DNA of 46,591 nucleotides from an uncultured Prevotellaceae bacterium (GCA_946406435.1 CAMJKP010000022.1:1-46591), one strand, 5' to 3'; numbered from the stretch's first letter, positions 7,267-15,283 are shown. The notes: generated by a model from the letters alone, not told the origin. Numbers and translations are program-made.

Positions 7267-7456
7267 GAGGGCTGTAAGTCCGACACCTAAAAGGGCGGTT
7301 CATAAGAGCCGTTGATATGGATTTATATTATTCAAAGAGCGCTGTAAGTGCGACACTTATTATAGGTATCGCACCTACAGCGCTCAAATTACTATAACGT
7401 TCATTATATAACAGCCCTTACGGACTGTCCTTTTAAGTGTCGGGCCTTCAGCCCTC
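7267..7456. repeat. Nested inverted-repeat element (GGGCTGTAAGTCCGACAC family)
   Basis: Outer arms are GAGGGCTGTAAGTCCGACAC (from 7267) and an imperfect inverse at about 7429-7456. An inner hairpin AGCGCTGTAAGTGCGA.../TCGCACCTACAGCGCT spans 7338-7384. The inner and outer arms are themselves related (GCTGTAAGT-C/G-CGACAC), so the element looks built from four copies of one unit. Stretches such as TTCGCAAGGCTC (near 7475) recur at 23608, and TGCCCCTTCAGGGCA-like hairpins recur at about 9350 and 11552. Confidence 0.8.
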
Positions 7457-7602
7457 GCAGAATTTTAAAATTTTTCGCAAGGCTCTACAAGCAAAGCAAA
7501 TTGTCGAATTTACAAGTTATAGGGTGTGTGTAAAAAATGTTTGACTATTTGACCATTTGACCCAAAATCACACAATGCAACCAAGTTGTGTTTTTTTCTC
7601 AG

Positions 7603-7610
7603 TAATTTTG
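7603..7610 (+). promoter_or_regulatory. Promoter -7 box (TAATTTTG) of the 7723 methyltransferase
   Basis: The box lies directly in front of leader copy B, exactly as for copy A. The start of transcription is expected near 7616. Confidence 0.65.
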
Positions 7611-7678
7611 CACTCGAGAATCAGAGACGTGCGCCAGCCTTTAGGGCTGACACGCACTATTCTCTTCGTGCGAGGTGC
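7611..7678 (+). ncRNA. Putative structured 5' leader, copy B
   Basis: The leader holds CACTCGAGAATCAGAGACGTGCGCC, CAGCC-TTTAG-GGCTG, then ACACGCACTATTCTC and TTCGTGCGAGG. Stems: GAGAAT/ATTCTC (perfect here, one mismatch in copy A), GTGCG/CGCAC and CAGCC/GGCTG. Substitutions between copies leave most pairs intact. The downstream gene is a methyltransferase, in copy A it is DUF2023. Confidence 0.55.
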
Positions 7679-7722
7679 TACGTACGTTAGCACTTGAAAT
7701 AATTTACTTACATTTATATATT

Positions 7723-8385
7723 ATGGCTGATAAAATTAAGAAATCGTACAAGTTTAGCAAGAGTTTCTATGACGATGCCATCACGCAAGGGAAGTGGTGG
7801 AGTAAACTCTATTTCAAACTGTTGTGGGGCGGCGTCGATGACAATGAAATCGCCCGCCAAGTACTGAATTGGATTCCCGATGACTTTTCTGGTAAATTGC
7901 TTGATATCCCCGTTGGAACCGCCGTTTTTACCGCAAAGAAATACTCAGGCATGAAACAGGCCGACATTGTTTGCATGGACTATAGTCAGGATATGCTTGA
8001 GCAGGCGGAAAACAGATTCCGTGAGGCTGGTATCACCAATATCAAGACCATGCAAGGCGATGTAGGCGCGTTGCCATTCGATGACGAAACCTTTGATAAA
8101 GTACTGTGTATGAACGGACTGCACGTGTTTCCCGACAAGAACAAGGCTTACTCTGAGATTCTTCGCACCTTGAAATCGGGCGGCGAATTGTTAGCGTGTT
8201 TCTATATTGCCGGTGAACAGAAAGTAGCCGACTGGCTCGCACGTACCGTCATGACACGCATGGGATGGTTCACACCTCCTTTCGATAATGCCAACGACGT
8301 GAAAAACCGCCTTGAGCCTTATTGCGAAATCCTCGACTTCCATGTTGAGGGTGCCATGCTTTATTTCAGGGCAAGGAAGAGATAA
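7723..8385 (+). CDS. Class I SAM-dependent methyltransferase
   Basis: The protein of 220 aa contains motif I 'KLLDIPVGTAVFTAKKY' (Pro in place of the usual Gly), 'ADIVCMDYSQDMLEQAENRF', the 'ALPFDDETFDKVLCMNGLHVFPD' segment typical of Methyltransf_11/25 proteins, and 'EILRTLKSGGELLACFYI'. The substrate is unknown. The start at 7723 gives MADKIKKSYKFSK; an upstream in-frame reading to 7675 would translate the leader hairpin and is less likely. It is expressed from the box at 7603 through leader copy B. Confidence 0.87.
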   Translation: MADKIKKSYKFSKSFYDDAITQGKWWSKLYFKLLWGGVDDNEIARQVLNWIPDDFSGKLLDIPVGTAVFTAKKYSGMKQADIVCMDYSQDMLEQAENRFREAGITNIKTMQGDVGALPFDDETFDKVLCMNGLHVFPDKNKAYSEILRTLKSGGELLACFYIAGEQKVADWLARTVMTRMGWFTPPFDNANDVKNRLEPYCEILDFHVEGAMLYFRARKR

Positions 8386-8472
8386 TATCCGCTATTCTCT
8401 CTCTAACATCTGCTTTATAGCCTAACAAATCTTAATTATCTGTGTTAGATATTGTTAGTTTCAAAAATTATA

Positions 8473-8486
8473 ACTACATTTGTAGT
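8473..8486 (+). promoter_or_regulatory. ZIP transporter promoter with TACAnnTGTA operator
   Basis: ACTACA-TT-TGTAGT is a perfect inverted repeat and contains the -7 box TACATTTG (8475-8482). TACAnnTGTA is the core of BlaI/MecI/CopY-type operators. A repressor here would block the promoter directly. A clear ribosome site AAAGGAG precedes the ATG at 8513. Confidence 0.6.
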
Positions 8487-8512
8487 CATAAACATAAAGA
8501 AAAGGAGTAGAT

Positions 8513-9292
8513 ATGACAACGTTAATCATAGGATTGCTGATTCCACTTTTAGGCACAATGCTCGGCTCTGCCTTCGTGTTCTTTATGCGCGATGAAATGT
8601 CAGTAAGATTGCAGAAGACCTTACTGGGATTTGCATCTGGAGTGATGGTGGCTGCATCGGTGTGGTCGCTGCTTATTCCGTCGATGGAAATGGCTGAAGG
8701 AAACGGACGATGGGCTGTCGTGCCTGCTGCCGTAGGATTCCTTACAGGTATAGGATTCCTGTTGATGATTGACGAGATCACACCACACCTGCATATCGGT
8801 ACTGACAAACCAGAGGGCATGAGGTCGCATCTCTCCAAGACTGCGATGCTGGCTTTGGCAGTAACAATCCATAACCTGCCGGAAGGTATGGCTGTGGGTG
8901 TTGTCTTTGCTGGAGCTAATAGTGGTTTTTCGAATATCTCATTAGCAAGTGCCGTGGCTGTGGCATTAGGTATAGCCATTCAGAACGTGCCAGAGGGCGC
9001 AATCATCTCCATGCCTATGCGGGCTGCCGGTAATTCCAGGTGGAAATCGTTTGTCATAGGCTCGCTGAGCGGGGCTGTGGAACCTGTCGGGGCATTAGCC
9101 GTATTATTGCTTGCCTCTGCACTTACCCCTATCCTACCCTATATGCTTGCCTTTGCTGCAGGAGCCATGTTCTATGTGGTTGTCGAAGAACTCATTCCCG
9201 AAGCCTCAAGCGGTCAGCATAGCAATCTCAGCACTATCGGCTTTGCCGTTGGCTTCGTCCTTATGATGGTGCTTGACGTGGTAATGGGATAA
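8513..9292 (+). CDS. ZIP family divalent metal transporter
   Basis: The 259-residue protein has about eight membrane helices. The two metal-site helices carry the diagnostic motifs 'HNLPEGMAVGV' (helix 4) and 'QNVPEGAIISM' (helix 5), as in ZupT and the GufA subgroup of ZIP transporters. A His-containing loop ('DEITPHLHIGTDKPEGMRSH') lies between helices 3 and 4. It should import Zn, Fe or Mn across the inner membrane; the metal is not decided by the sequence. The gene is monocistronic with its own operator-controlled promoter. Confidence 0.92.
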   Translation: MTTLIIGLLIPLLGTMLGSAFVFFMRDEMSVRLQKTLLGFASGVMVAASVWSLLIPSMEMAEGNGRWAVVPAAVGFLTGIGFLLMIDEITPHLHIGTDKPEGMRSHLSKTAMLALAVTIHNLPEGMAVGVVFAGANSGFSNISLASAVAVALGIAIQNVPEGAIISMPMRAAGNSRWKSFVIGSLSGAVEPVGALAVLLLASALTPILPYMLAFAAGAMFYVVVEELIPEASSGQHSNLSTIGFAVGFVLMMVLDVVMG

Positions 9293-9477
9293 TATCATAA
9301 ATCACAGATCCACTGGGCGATGTCCTGGGCTGAAAGCGATTGCCCCTTCAGGGCATTGGAACTAAGTAGATGTACATAATTATGAACTATTTTTTTCACT
9401 TCATTATTAACACTTGCGAAGCTTGTTAAGCTTTGCGAAAAATAAAAAACCGAGAATTACCAACGCGGCTAAAGGTA

Positions 9478-9538
9478 TAAAACATCCTTCCCTTTGGGAA
9501 GGCTTGGTTAGGCTACTTTTGGGAAGGCTTGGTAAGAC
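9478..9538. repeat. ACATCCTTCCC/GGGAAGGCTTGGTTA repeat
   Basis: AACATCCTTCCC-TTT-GGGAAGGCTTGGTTAGGC is a hairpin repeat. GGGAAGGCTTGGTAAG is present a second time right after it. The inverse copy occurs at 32760-32790. The array runs up to the ATG of the DUF2809 gene. Confidence 0.7.
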
Positions 9539-9901
9539 ATGCCAAAACGAGTATTCTATTTCATCGCTATTGCCTTGCTTATCGTGCTTGGTCTCCTCTC
9601 ACGAAAAGTGGCTTTTCTGCCAGATGAAACTGGCGACGGACTTTGGGCTATGGCATTGTTCTGTTTCTTGCGCTTCATCTTCGTCAAAAACAAACTGAAA
9701 CATATTGCCATTGTCACGCTCGTAATCTCCTTCCTTGTGGAGTTCTCTCAACTCATCAGATGGGAATGGTTAGTCGCAATCCGCTCTACTTTCATCGGGC
9801 ACATGATTCTCGGACAAGGCTTCGTATGGTGGGATTTACTTGCTTACTCAATAGGCGTAATCGTGATATACTTCGCAGCACGAGCTTACGAAAGCAGATA
9901 G
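9539..9901 (+). CDS. DUF2809 family membrane protein
   Basis: The 120-residue protein has four predicted membrane helices and the DUF2809 pattern: 'DETGDGLWAMALFCFLRFIF', 'FLVEFSQL', 'IRSTFIGHMILGQGFVWWDLLAYSIG'. The conserved charged residues within helices (Asp, Arg, Glu, and the RST..GH..LG..F..WD stretch) are those of the family. No function is established. Its start codon lies inside the last unit of a repeat array. It converges on the membrane protein gene at 9907, with 5 nt between the stops. Confidence 0.82.
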   Translation: MPKRVFYFIAIALLIVLGLLSRKVAFLPDETGDGLWAMALFCFLRFIFVKNKLKHIAIVTLVISFLVEFSQLIRWEWLVAIRSTFIGHMILGQGFVWWDLLAYSIGVIVIYFAARAYESR

Positions 9902-9906
9902 AATCA

Positions 9907-10698
9907 CTACCTCATCCACCCCTCCATGCGGTAGATCTTCTCAAGAAGCTTGGTCTCTTTCTTTGTAGAGGCATCACAATGCCATACCTCCACCCTCACG
10001 GCATAGTATTCACCCCAATCGCCCTCGAAAATGGTGAATTCCTGTTTATCTACAATCTTTGAGAATGACTTCGTAGCCTCATGAGCAACAGAACTTGCAC
10101 CTTTAACCCTTCCTGCGGATAATGGATCATTTTTTGTCACCTCAAAGCATTTTAGATAGACTGTTCCTTTTGGCAATGAAGGATAATAGAAATCATAGAC
10201 ATATATTCCTCCTTGACAACCATCCCATATCTGGAGATAACTTTTTCTGTCCTTGACATCAATCTTTGCCTCTGCAGGAATATTAACCCAAGAACTGTCT
10301 TTCTGCATCTCATATTCCTGAGACAATGGCACATTGTATTTCAGACCTTTAGGTATTGAGAGTTCACGAGCATAGCCATCAGGAGCATTCATACTAGCAA
10401 ATCCAACACCAACACAACCTACAAAGCTTATAGGTCCACCTATCAAAAGTGATATTCCATATCTTTTACTTTGCTTTCTTAAGATAAGCAGAACATACTT
10501 GATGATGTCAAGAATCATCATAGCAAAGAAAATGTTGCCTGCCAGATCTTCCTTCCATGTGAAAGGACATTCTATCAAAGTATAGGCATAAGCATAGCAA
10601 CTGGCAAAGAAGAGGATAGGAAACAGCCACCATAGCATTACTATCCAATCGCCTATCTTATGAAATATTTTCTTTATGACTTGTAGTGTTGTGTTCAT
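9907..10698 (-). CDS. Membrane protein with large exported domain, partner of a membrane-bound regulator
   Basis: I do not recognise the family. The 263-residue protein has three predicted helices (about 19-41, 54-73, 80-101). These are followed by about 160 residues of mixed beta character ('KDRKSYLQIWDGCQGGIYVYDFYYPSLPKGTVYLKCFEVTK') that should face the periplasm. Its ATG is 5 nt after the stop of the membrane-anchored winged-helix regulator, so the two form an operon. By position it could sense or modulate the regulator, as ToxS does for ToxR; that is an analogy only. Confidence 0.7.
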   Translation of the reverse strand: MNTTLQVIKKIFHKIGDWIVMLWWLFPILFFASCYAYAYTLIECPFTWKEDLAGNIFFAMMILDIIKYVLLILRKQSKRYGISLLIGGPISFVGCVGVGFASMNAPDGYARELSIPKGLKYNVPLSQEYEMQKDSSWVNIPAEAKIDVKDRKSYLQIWDGCQGGIYVYDFYYPSLPKGTVYLKCFEVTKNDPLSAGRVKGASSVAHEATKSFSKIVDKQEFTIFEGDWGEYYAVRVEVWHCDASTKKETKLLEKIYRMEGWMR

Positions 10699-10703
10699 GT
10701 ATC

Positions 10704-11402
10704 CTACTTAATCTCAAGCGAATAGCTCCTGCCTCTGTCTGACTCTATCTTGAGGTTGCTGTTTGCCTCAATGATAGGCTTGATGCGACGGATGAGGGTA
10801 TAGAGGGTATCGTTGGCATCAGGTTTCTTTGGCCAGAGACGATCGCATATTTCCTGCTTTGTGAGGGTATGATCATCTGACTTCAGGAACATCTCCAAGA
10901 GAGTGTGCTGCATAGGTGTGAGATGGATTCGCTCGCCTGTGGCGTTGCTGAACCTGTCGTTGCTGAATATCAGTCCACCGTATGTAATGCCCTGTACTAT
11001 GAGTTCGGGCTTATGACGACGAATATAGACGGTACTGCCTATAAGCCATAGTAAGCCGACAAGCATAAGCGATGCTGACGCGCGCTGGTCGGAGAGCATA
11101 AGTACGGTAGAGAAATCGCAGTTAGCCTCAGCAATAAGCTCCGTTTCATGGCGATTACCCTTGCGTATTGTACGCATAGCCAGACAAGCCGTTTCCTTGA
11201 CTTCGGCAATAGTGATGTTATCGCGATAGCAGCGGATAGTATCGGCAGAAACCACATCACATGGCATTTGGTACTTTGTAAGCGCCAAGGCATTGTTTAC
11301 ATCTTCGGATATACGTGTGCAGGTTGTTTTGTAGCTTGTGATAGCCGAAACAACAGCCATAAGCATCACGAAAAGGAATATTGATATAGGCAGTTTTTTC
11401 AT
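10704..11402 (-). CDS. Membrane-anchored winged-helix transcriptional regulator (ToxR-like topology)
   Basis: The protein of 232 aa has helix 1 at residues 4-22, a periplasmic domain at 23-108 with five Cys (28, 48, 58, 73, 95), helix 2 at 109-127, and a cytoplasmic OmpR/PhoB-type winged helix at about 143-230 ('ERIHLTPMQHTLLEMFLKSDDHTLTKQEICDRLW'). There is no receiver domain, so this is a one-component membrane regulator. An in-frame ATG at 11423 lies inside the promoter box 11421-11428, so 11402 is the start. The Cys-rich sensor region suggests redox or envelope sensing, which is inference. Confidence 0.85.
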   Translation of the reverse strand: MKKLPISIFLFVMLMAVVSAITSYKTTCTRISEDVNNALALTKYQMPCDVVSADTIRCYRDNITIAEVKETACLAMRTIRKGNRHETELIAEANCDFSTVLMLSDQRASASLMLVGLLWLIGSTVYIRRHKPELIVQGITYGGLIFSNDRFSNATGERIHLTPMQHTLLEMFLKSDDHTLTKQEICDRLWPKKPDANDTLYTLIRRIKPIIEANSNLKIESDRGRSYSLEIK

Positions 11403-11420
11403 ATTTGTGAGTTTTAGCTG

Positions 11421-11428
11421 CAAAGATA
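11421..11428 (-). promoter_or_regulatory. Promoter -7 box (TATCTTTG) of the wHTH operon
   Basis: The box is on the minus strand; the 5' untranslated region would be about 12 nt. It decides the start of the regulator gene. Confidence 0.65.
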
Positions 11429-11656
11429 CAGATAATAATTGAGTTTCGGATTATCTGCTTGCACAAATATGGTGTTCTTTAAGAAACTTTTGCGTTTTCA
11501 TATCAAACAGCTTATAGCCACAAGGGATACCTTAGGCTATTGCAATCCTTGCCCTTTCAGGGCATAATTCGGCTTTATGCAGACAAAAAATATAACAAAA
11601 ACATAGTTTTTGATGAATGAATAGCGAGAATTGTTGGTTAATTGTGGAAAAATCAT

Positions 11657-11664
11657 TAATTTTG
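11657..11664 (+). promoter_or_regulatory. Promoter -7 box (TAATTTTG) of the NSS symporter
   Basis: The box is on the plus strand 29 nt before the ATG at 11694. A TTG-containing -33 region lies about 20 nt upstream. Confidence 0.65.
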
Positions 11665-11693
11665 CAAGCCGGTAACATCTCAATAGAAAATAC

Positions 11694-13100
11694 ATGGATA
11701 ATAATACATACGGAGATTCACGAAATTCATTCAGCGGTTCGCTTGGTTTTGTTCTTGCATCGGCTGGCAGTGCTGTCGGCTTAGGCAATATCTGGCGTTT
11801 CCCTTATCTTGCAGCACGAGACGGAGGCGGACTCTTCCTCGTGCTCTATATTCTCCTTGCCGTAACCTTCGGCTTTACGCTCCTCATTACCGAGGTGGCT
11901 ATAGGCAGACGTTCACGTCAGGGACCGCTCACCGCCTATCGCTTCTTCCGCGAGAAATGGGCTTTCATTGGCTATCTATCGTTCATGGTGCCTTATATCA
12001 TCTACCCATACTACTGCGTGATAGGTGGCTGGGTACTGAAATATCTCACTACATATATAGCGGAAAATGCCGATACACCAGTAACTGACGGATATTTCAC
12101 AGGCTTCATATCTGACTTGTGGTCGCCTATTATCTATACGGCTGTCTTTGCCATAATGTGCTTCTATGTGGTATATAAAGGTGTGCAGAAAGGCATAGAA
12201 CGCTATTCTCGCATCATCATGCCTATACTGCTGCTTATGGTGATAGGCATCTGCGCTTATTCACTTACAATATCGCATACTGATGCCAACGGAGTGACAC
12301 GCACAGGACTTCAGGGTGTAGGTGTATATCTCATCCCTAATTTCGAAGGTCTCACCGTGAAGAAGTTCATGATGATAGCACTTGATGCCACAGGACAGCT
12401 CTTCTACTCGCTCTCTATCGCTATGGGCATTATGGTGACATACGGATCATACATGAAACGTAGCGTGAACCTGGGCAAGGCAGTCGATAGAATCGAAATT
12501 TTCGACACTTCCATCGCTATTCTGGCTGGTATGATGATAATCCCTGCCGTGTATGTGTTTATGGGCACAGAGGGCATGAGCGCAGGTCCTGGACTTATGT
12601 TCGTGGCTCTTCCAAAGGTGTTTGATTCGTTAGGTACGTTTGGCGGTCGTGCCATCGGACTTATCTTCTTCCTTACCGTCACGTTTGCAGCTCTCACAAG
12701 TGCCGTTTCTATATTGGAGGCAACTGTGGCAAGCTTTATGGATAAGTTTGATTGGAGCAGACGCAAGGCAGTAATCATCATGTCAACAACAGGCTTTATA
12801 TGGTCTATCGTTGTATGCCTTGGCTATAACAAACTCTATTTTGAATACATCCTTCCTAACGGAGCAAAAGCGCAGATTCTCGATATCTTCGACTATATCA
12901 GTAACAACGTGCTTATGCCATTCCTTGCAATATGTACTTGTATTATGATTGGATGGGTGGTTAAACCTCGCCTGTTAATTGGTGAGATTAGAATGAACGG
13001 ATACAAATTCCACCGTAAGAAACTTTATATCATAATGCTCAGATACGTAGTGCCTGTGCTTCTCACAATATTGCTGGTTTCTGCAACGGGGATATTCTAG
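11694..13100 (+). CDS. Sodium-dependent symporter, NSS (SNF) family
   Basis: The 468-residue protein shows the bacterial neurotransmitter:sodium symporter signature at the start: 'GFVLASAGSAVGLGNIWRFPYLAARDGGGLF' (helix 1, Na+ and substrate site). It continues with 'RQGPLTAYRFF' and about 11-12 helices. The unwound helix 6 region reads 'ALDATGQLFYSLSIAMG', as in MhsT/LeuT-type transporters. Substrates in this family are amino acids, here unknown. The gene has its own promoter and ends at a strong inverted repeat that can stop transcription from both sides. Confidence 0.93.
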   Translation: MDNNTYGDSRNSFSGSLGFVLASAGSAVGLGNIWRFPYLAARDGGGLFLVLYILLAVTFGFTLLITEVAIGRRSRQGPLTAYRFFREKWAFIGYLSFMVPYIIYPYYCVIGGWVLKYLTTYIAENADTPVTDGYFTGFISDLWSPIIYTAVFAIMCFYVVYKGVQKGIERYSRIIMPILLLMVIGICAYSLTISHTDANGVTRTGLQGVGVYLIPNFEGLTVKKFMMIALDATGQLFYSLSIAMGIMVTYGSYMKRSVNLGKAVDRIEIFDTSIAILAGMMIIPAVYVFMGTEGMSAGPGLMFVALPKVFDSLGTFGGRAIGLIFFLTVTFAALTSAVSILEATVASFMDKFDWSRRKAVIIMSTTGFIWSIVVCLGYNKLYFEYILPNGAKAQILDIFDYISNNVLMPFLAICTCIMIGWVVKPRLLIGEIRMNGYKFHRKKLYIIMLRYVVPVLLTILLVSATGIF

Positions 13101-13110
13101 ATTTTCTATA

Positions 13111-13174
13111 AAAACGCAAAGACACAAAGACGCGGAGATTATAAAAACTTTGCATCTTTGTGTCTTTGCGTTTT
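13111..13174. terminator. Bidirectional hairpin between convergent genes
   Basis: AAAACGCAAAGACACAAAGA (13111-13130) and its perfect inverse (13155-13174) have A/T-rich edges on both sides, as expected for a two-way terminator. Parts of the arm (GCGTCTTTGCGTTTG, CAAAGACGCTAAG) occur in the palindromic elements at 26200 and 32855. Confidence 0.75.
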
Positions 13175-13192
13175 AAATGTCAAAGGGGTCTT

Positions 13193-13915
13193 TTAATAAA
13201 ACCTTGTTCCTTTTTCGTAATCTTCCCAGAAACACTGGAGATATTTCGTGTTCTCCTCTATGGCTTTATTCTTGTCCTCCATAGAGTATTTGCCTGTGAC
13301 ATCACGGATTATCTCGTAATAATGATGGCTCATACCCGATTCAAGACCTGTCTCATTCTTGATCTTGGTACATATATCCTCACCAAGGAAATCTACCATA
13401 TTAACATCTAGATTGGCGTATGCCATATAGAATGACTTTACCTGAATCTCTGAGGTTACCATACCGTGATTGAGTATAATCATATCTCCCCAATATCCAC
13501 GATCAAGATATGACTGGTGCTTGTATTTCTTAAACATTCCCTTTTTCTTGGCCGTCTGTACCAAGTCGGTTATCATGGAATGTAATGAATCGTAAGGACA
13601 GGCTATAGTACAGCGTACAAGGTCGTTGATTTCATCTGCCTGTACCTTTTCCTGATTGCACTTGCGAATAGTACTATTGAATGACTTATAATTGACAGGT
13701 GTCACCTTACCTCCATGAAGCATAGCAATAGAATCAGCAAAGTGTATCATAGTAGGACCTACGGTATTAGCGACATAACGCATCCTTACAACCAAAGCTG
13801 TGTCTATATGAAACTCTGGCGCAGTCTCCTCTTGCCCTACAGCAGTCCTTCCCTGTGCATGGCATACAGTACTTATAAGGAAAAGCATTATGAAACCTAA
13901 AATAGGCCTTTTCAT
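13193..13915 (-). CDS. Exported protein with a RelA/SpoT-like nucleotidyltransferase fold
   Basis: The protein of 240 aa starts with a clear signal peptide (residues 1-20, cleavage after C-H-A). The rest resembles the RelA/SpoT synthetase core. 'EINDLVRCTIAC' (residues 95-106; Asp98, Arg101) matches the strand with the catalytic Asp. 'DRGYWGDMII' (138-147) matches the 'GY' strand. 'SEIQVKSFYMAY' (155-166; Glu156, Gln158) matches the conserved E-x-Q strand. 'HHYYEIIRD' (197-205) recalls the C-terminal 'LYEE.R' of the toxin-type members. The usual R-GY-x-S-x-H is changed to RGYWGDM. Cytoplasmic relatives transfer pyrophosphate to GTP or tRNA ends; an exported version has no obvious ATP, so toxin or altered role are both possible. 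The start at 13915 fits the signal peptide. Confidence 0.6.
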   Translation of the reverse strand: MKRPILGFIMLFLISTVCHAQGRTAVGQEETAPEFHIDTALVVRMRYVANTVGPTMIHFADSIAMLHGGKVTPVNYKSFNSTIRKCNQEKVQADEINDLVRCTIACPYDSLHSMITDLVQTAKKKGMFKKYKHQSYLDRGYWGDMIILNHGMVTSEIQVKSFYMAYANLDVNMVDFLGEDICTKIKNETGLESGMSHHYYEIIRDVTGKYSMEDKNKAIEENTKYLQCFWEDYEKGTRFY

Positions 13916-13961
13916 ACTATAATAATCCGTCATTTATAAATATTATACACAATTGCAAATG

Positions 13962-13969
13962 CAAAGGTA
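13962..13969 (-). promoter_or_regulatory. Promoter -7 box (TACCTTTG) of the RelA/SpoT-like gene
   Basis: The box on the minus strand predicts a 5' untranslated region of about 40 nt for the start at 13915. Confidence 0.6.
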
Positions 13970-14059
13970 ATAAAATTATCTTTTTCGTGCAAATTTATCC
14001 CGAAAAACTTTATCATTTACGTGAGTTCAACGAATTCGCACTAAATGAAATGTTTCCAA

Positions 14060-14095
14060 CAAAAAACAGCAACCATCATAAGATGATTGCTGTTA
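14060..14095 (-). terminator. Terminator of the membrane-bound AraC regulator gene
   Basis: On the minus strand AACAGCAATCATC-TTAT-GATGGTTGCTGTT is followed by TTTT, 24 nt after the stop codon at 14119. Confidence 0.8.
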
Positions 14096-14118
14096 GAATA
14101 TGTTTATATGCTTGTAAA

Positions 14119-15258
14119 TTAATGCTCTGTCCTACTTCTGTATTCCTTTGGAGTACATCCGAAGGCATCTGTAAATGCACGGTTGAAGGTACTACGTGTG
14201 CGATAGCCACATGTGTAGTAAATCTGCTCAATAGTATCGTTAGTCTCAAGAAGCATACGTGCAGCCTGATCCAGACGAATCTTTGTGATATAGGCATTGA
14301 AAGTGAGTCCTGTAGCCTCCTTGAGAAGCTTTGTAAGGCGGATGTGGTTTGTCATCATTGCCTTTGCAACGTCCTCACGGGTTATACCATGCATACTATA
14401 GAGATTACCCTCAGTACATACGGTGTCAAGCTGCTCCATGAATTCCTTCTGCTCGGCAGTAAGTTCTCTACCCTCTACATGAGTCTCTTCTTCCTCATCG
14501 TCGTCATTGTTGCTATTCTCCTCAAGAACTGCCCTCTGCTCATCACCGTAAGGTATTGACTCAATCATACGCATCTGGTCAACATTCCATGAGAGAGCTA
14601 TATACACGATTAAGCTCAAAGGATAGAACACGATACCTGCCAAACGATTGTCATAATAGCCATGCAATACAATCTTCAGCACAACATACGCCAAGACAAA
14701 CACCATCATCATGATGAGGATTCTGTTAAGCCAGTTGATACTTCTACCATCAAGGTCGGCATATACATCTGCAACTGTCTTGTTATATCTCTTTGCTGCT
14801 TTTGTAAAGCGTACTACATACACTCCCAGATATATCAGCAGCTCACCCATTGTGATATAGTAGAACACATCTGCATATTGCTGATCAACATTTCTCAGGA
14901 TGCAGTAGATAATGAGTACAGCCAACATTGCACCTATATGTACAGATCCCTTCCTGATAGTCACCACACTCATTCGGGTGAGCTCGGTAAGCATCATAAG
15001 ACAGAAAGGCACAATAAGCAGGTTGACAAGAACCGCCAGCTTCTTGTCAGTTACCAAAATGTCTATTCCCGTGAAACTACCAATGAAGTAGAAAGATGAT
15101 TGAATAGCTACAATTAAAAGAACTGCTCCTAATGAACGACGTAAACGCACTGGTGCCTGCTCATCACATTTTTGAAAAAGAAAATACAATGAGGAAATAA
15201 GGCAGAACGCCATTATGGCTGAGTGCATTATATCGTCCAATCTGTCAAGTATAGTCAT
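14119..15258 (-). CDS. Membrane-bound AraC-family regulator
   Basis: The protein of 379 aa has six or seven N-terminal helices (residues about 10-230), an acidic linker ('NSNNDDDEEEETHVEGRE'), and a C-terminal AraC double helix-turn-helix. The last part 'RLDQAARMLLETNDTIEQIYYTCGYRTRSTFNRAFTDAFGCTPKEYR' carries the family signature. Such proteins place a DNA-binding domain on the inner face of the membrane; the sensing ligand is unknown. The gene has its own promoter and terminator. Its targets could be the flanking exported proteins on the same strand (15509-19717 upstream, 13193-13915 downstream), but that is only position. Confidence 0.88.
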   Translation of the reverse strand: MTILDRLDDIMHSAIMAFCLISSLYFLFQKCDEQAPVRLRRSLGAVLLIVAIQSSFYFIGSFTGIDILVTDKKLAVLVNLLIVPFCLMMLTELTRMSVVTIRKGSVHIGAMLAVLIIYCILRNVDQQYADVFYYITMGELLIYLGVYVVRFTKAAKRYNKTVADVYADLDGRSINWLNRILIMMMVFVLAYVVLKIVLHGYYDNRLAGIVFYPLSLIVYIALSWNVDQMRMIESIPYGDEQRAVLEENSNNDDDEEEETHVEGRELTAEQKEFMEQLDTVCTEGNLYSMHGITREDVAKAMMTNHIRLTKLLKEATGLTFNAYITKIRLDQAARMLLETNDTIEQIYYTCGYRTRSTFNRAFTDAFGCTPKEYRSRTEH

Positions 15259-15275
15259 ATATTTAGATTTAGGCT

Positions 15276-15283
15276 ACAAAATT
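15276..15283 (-). promoter_or_regulatory. Promoter -7 box (TAATTTTG) of the AraC regulator
   Basis: Minus-strand box with about 11 nt between the expected transcription start and the ATG at 15258. Confidence 0.6.

Noticed and set aside
13987..14559. Plus-strand reading frame of 190 codons
   Set aside because: It is antisense to the AraC-family gene and crosses its terminator; the translation has no family features.
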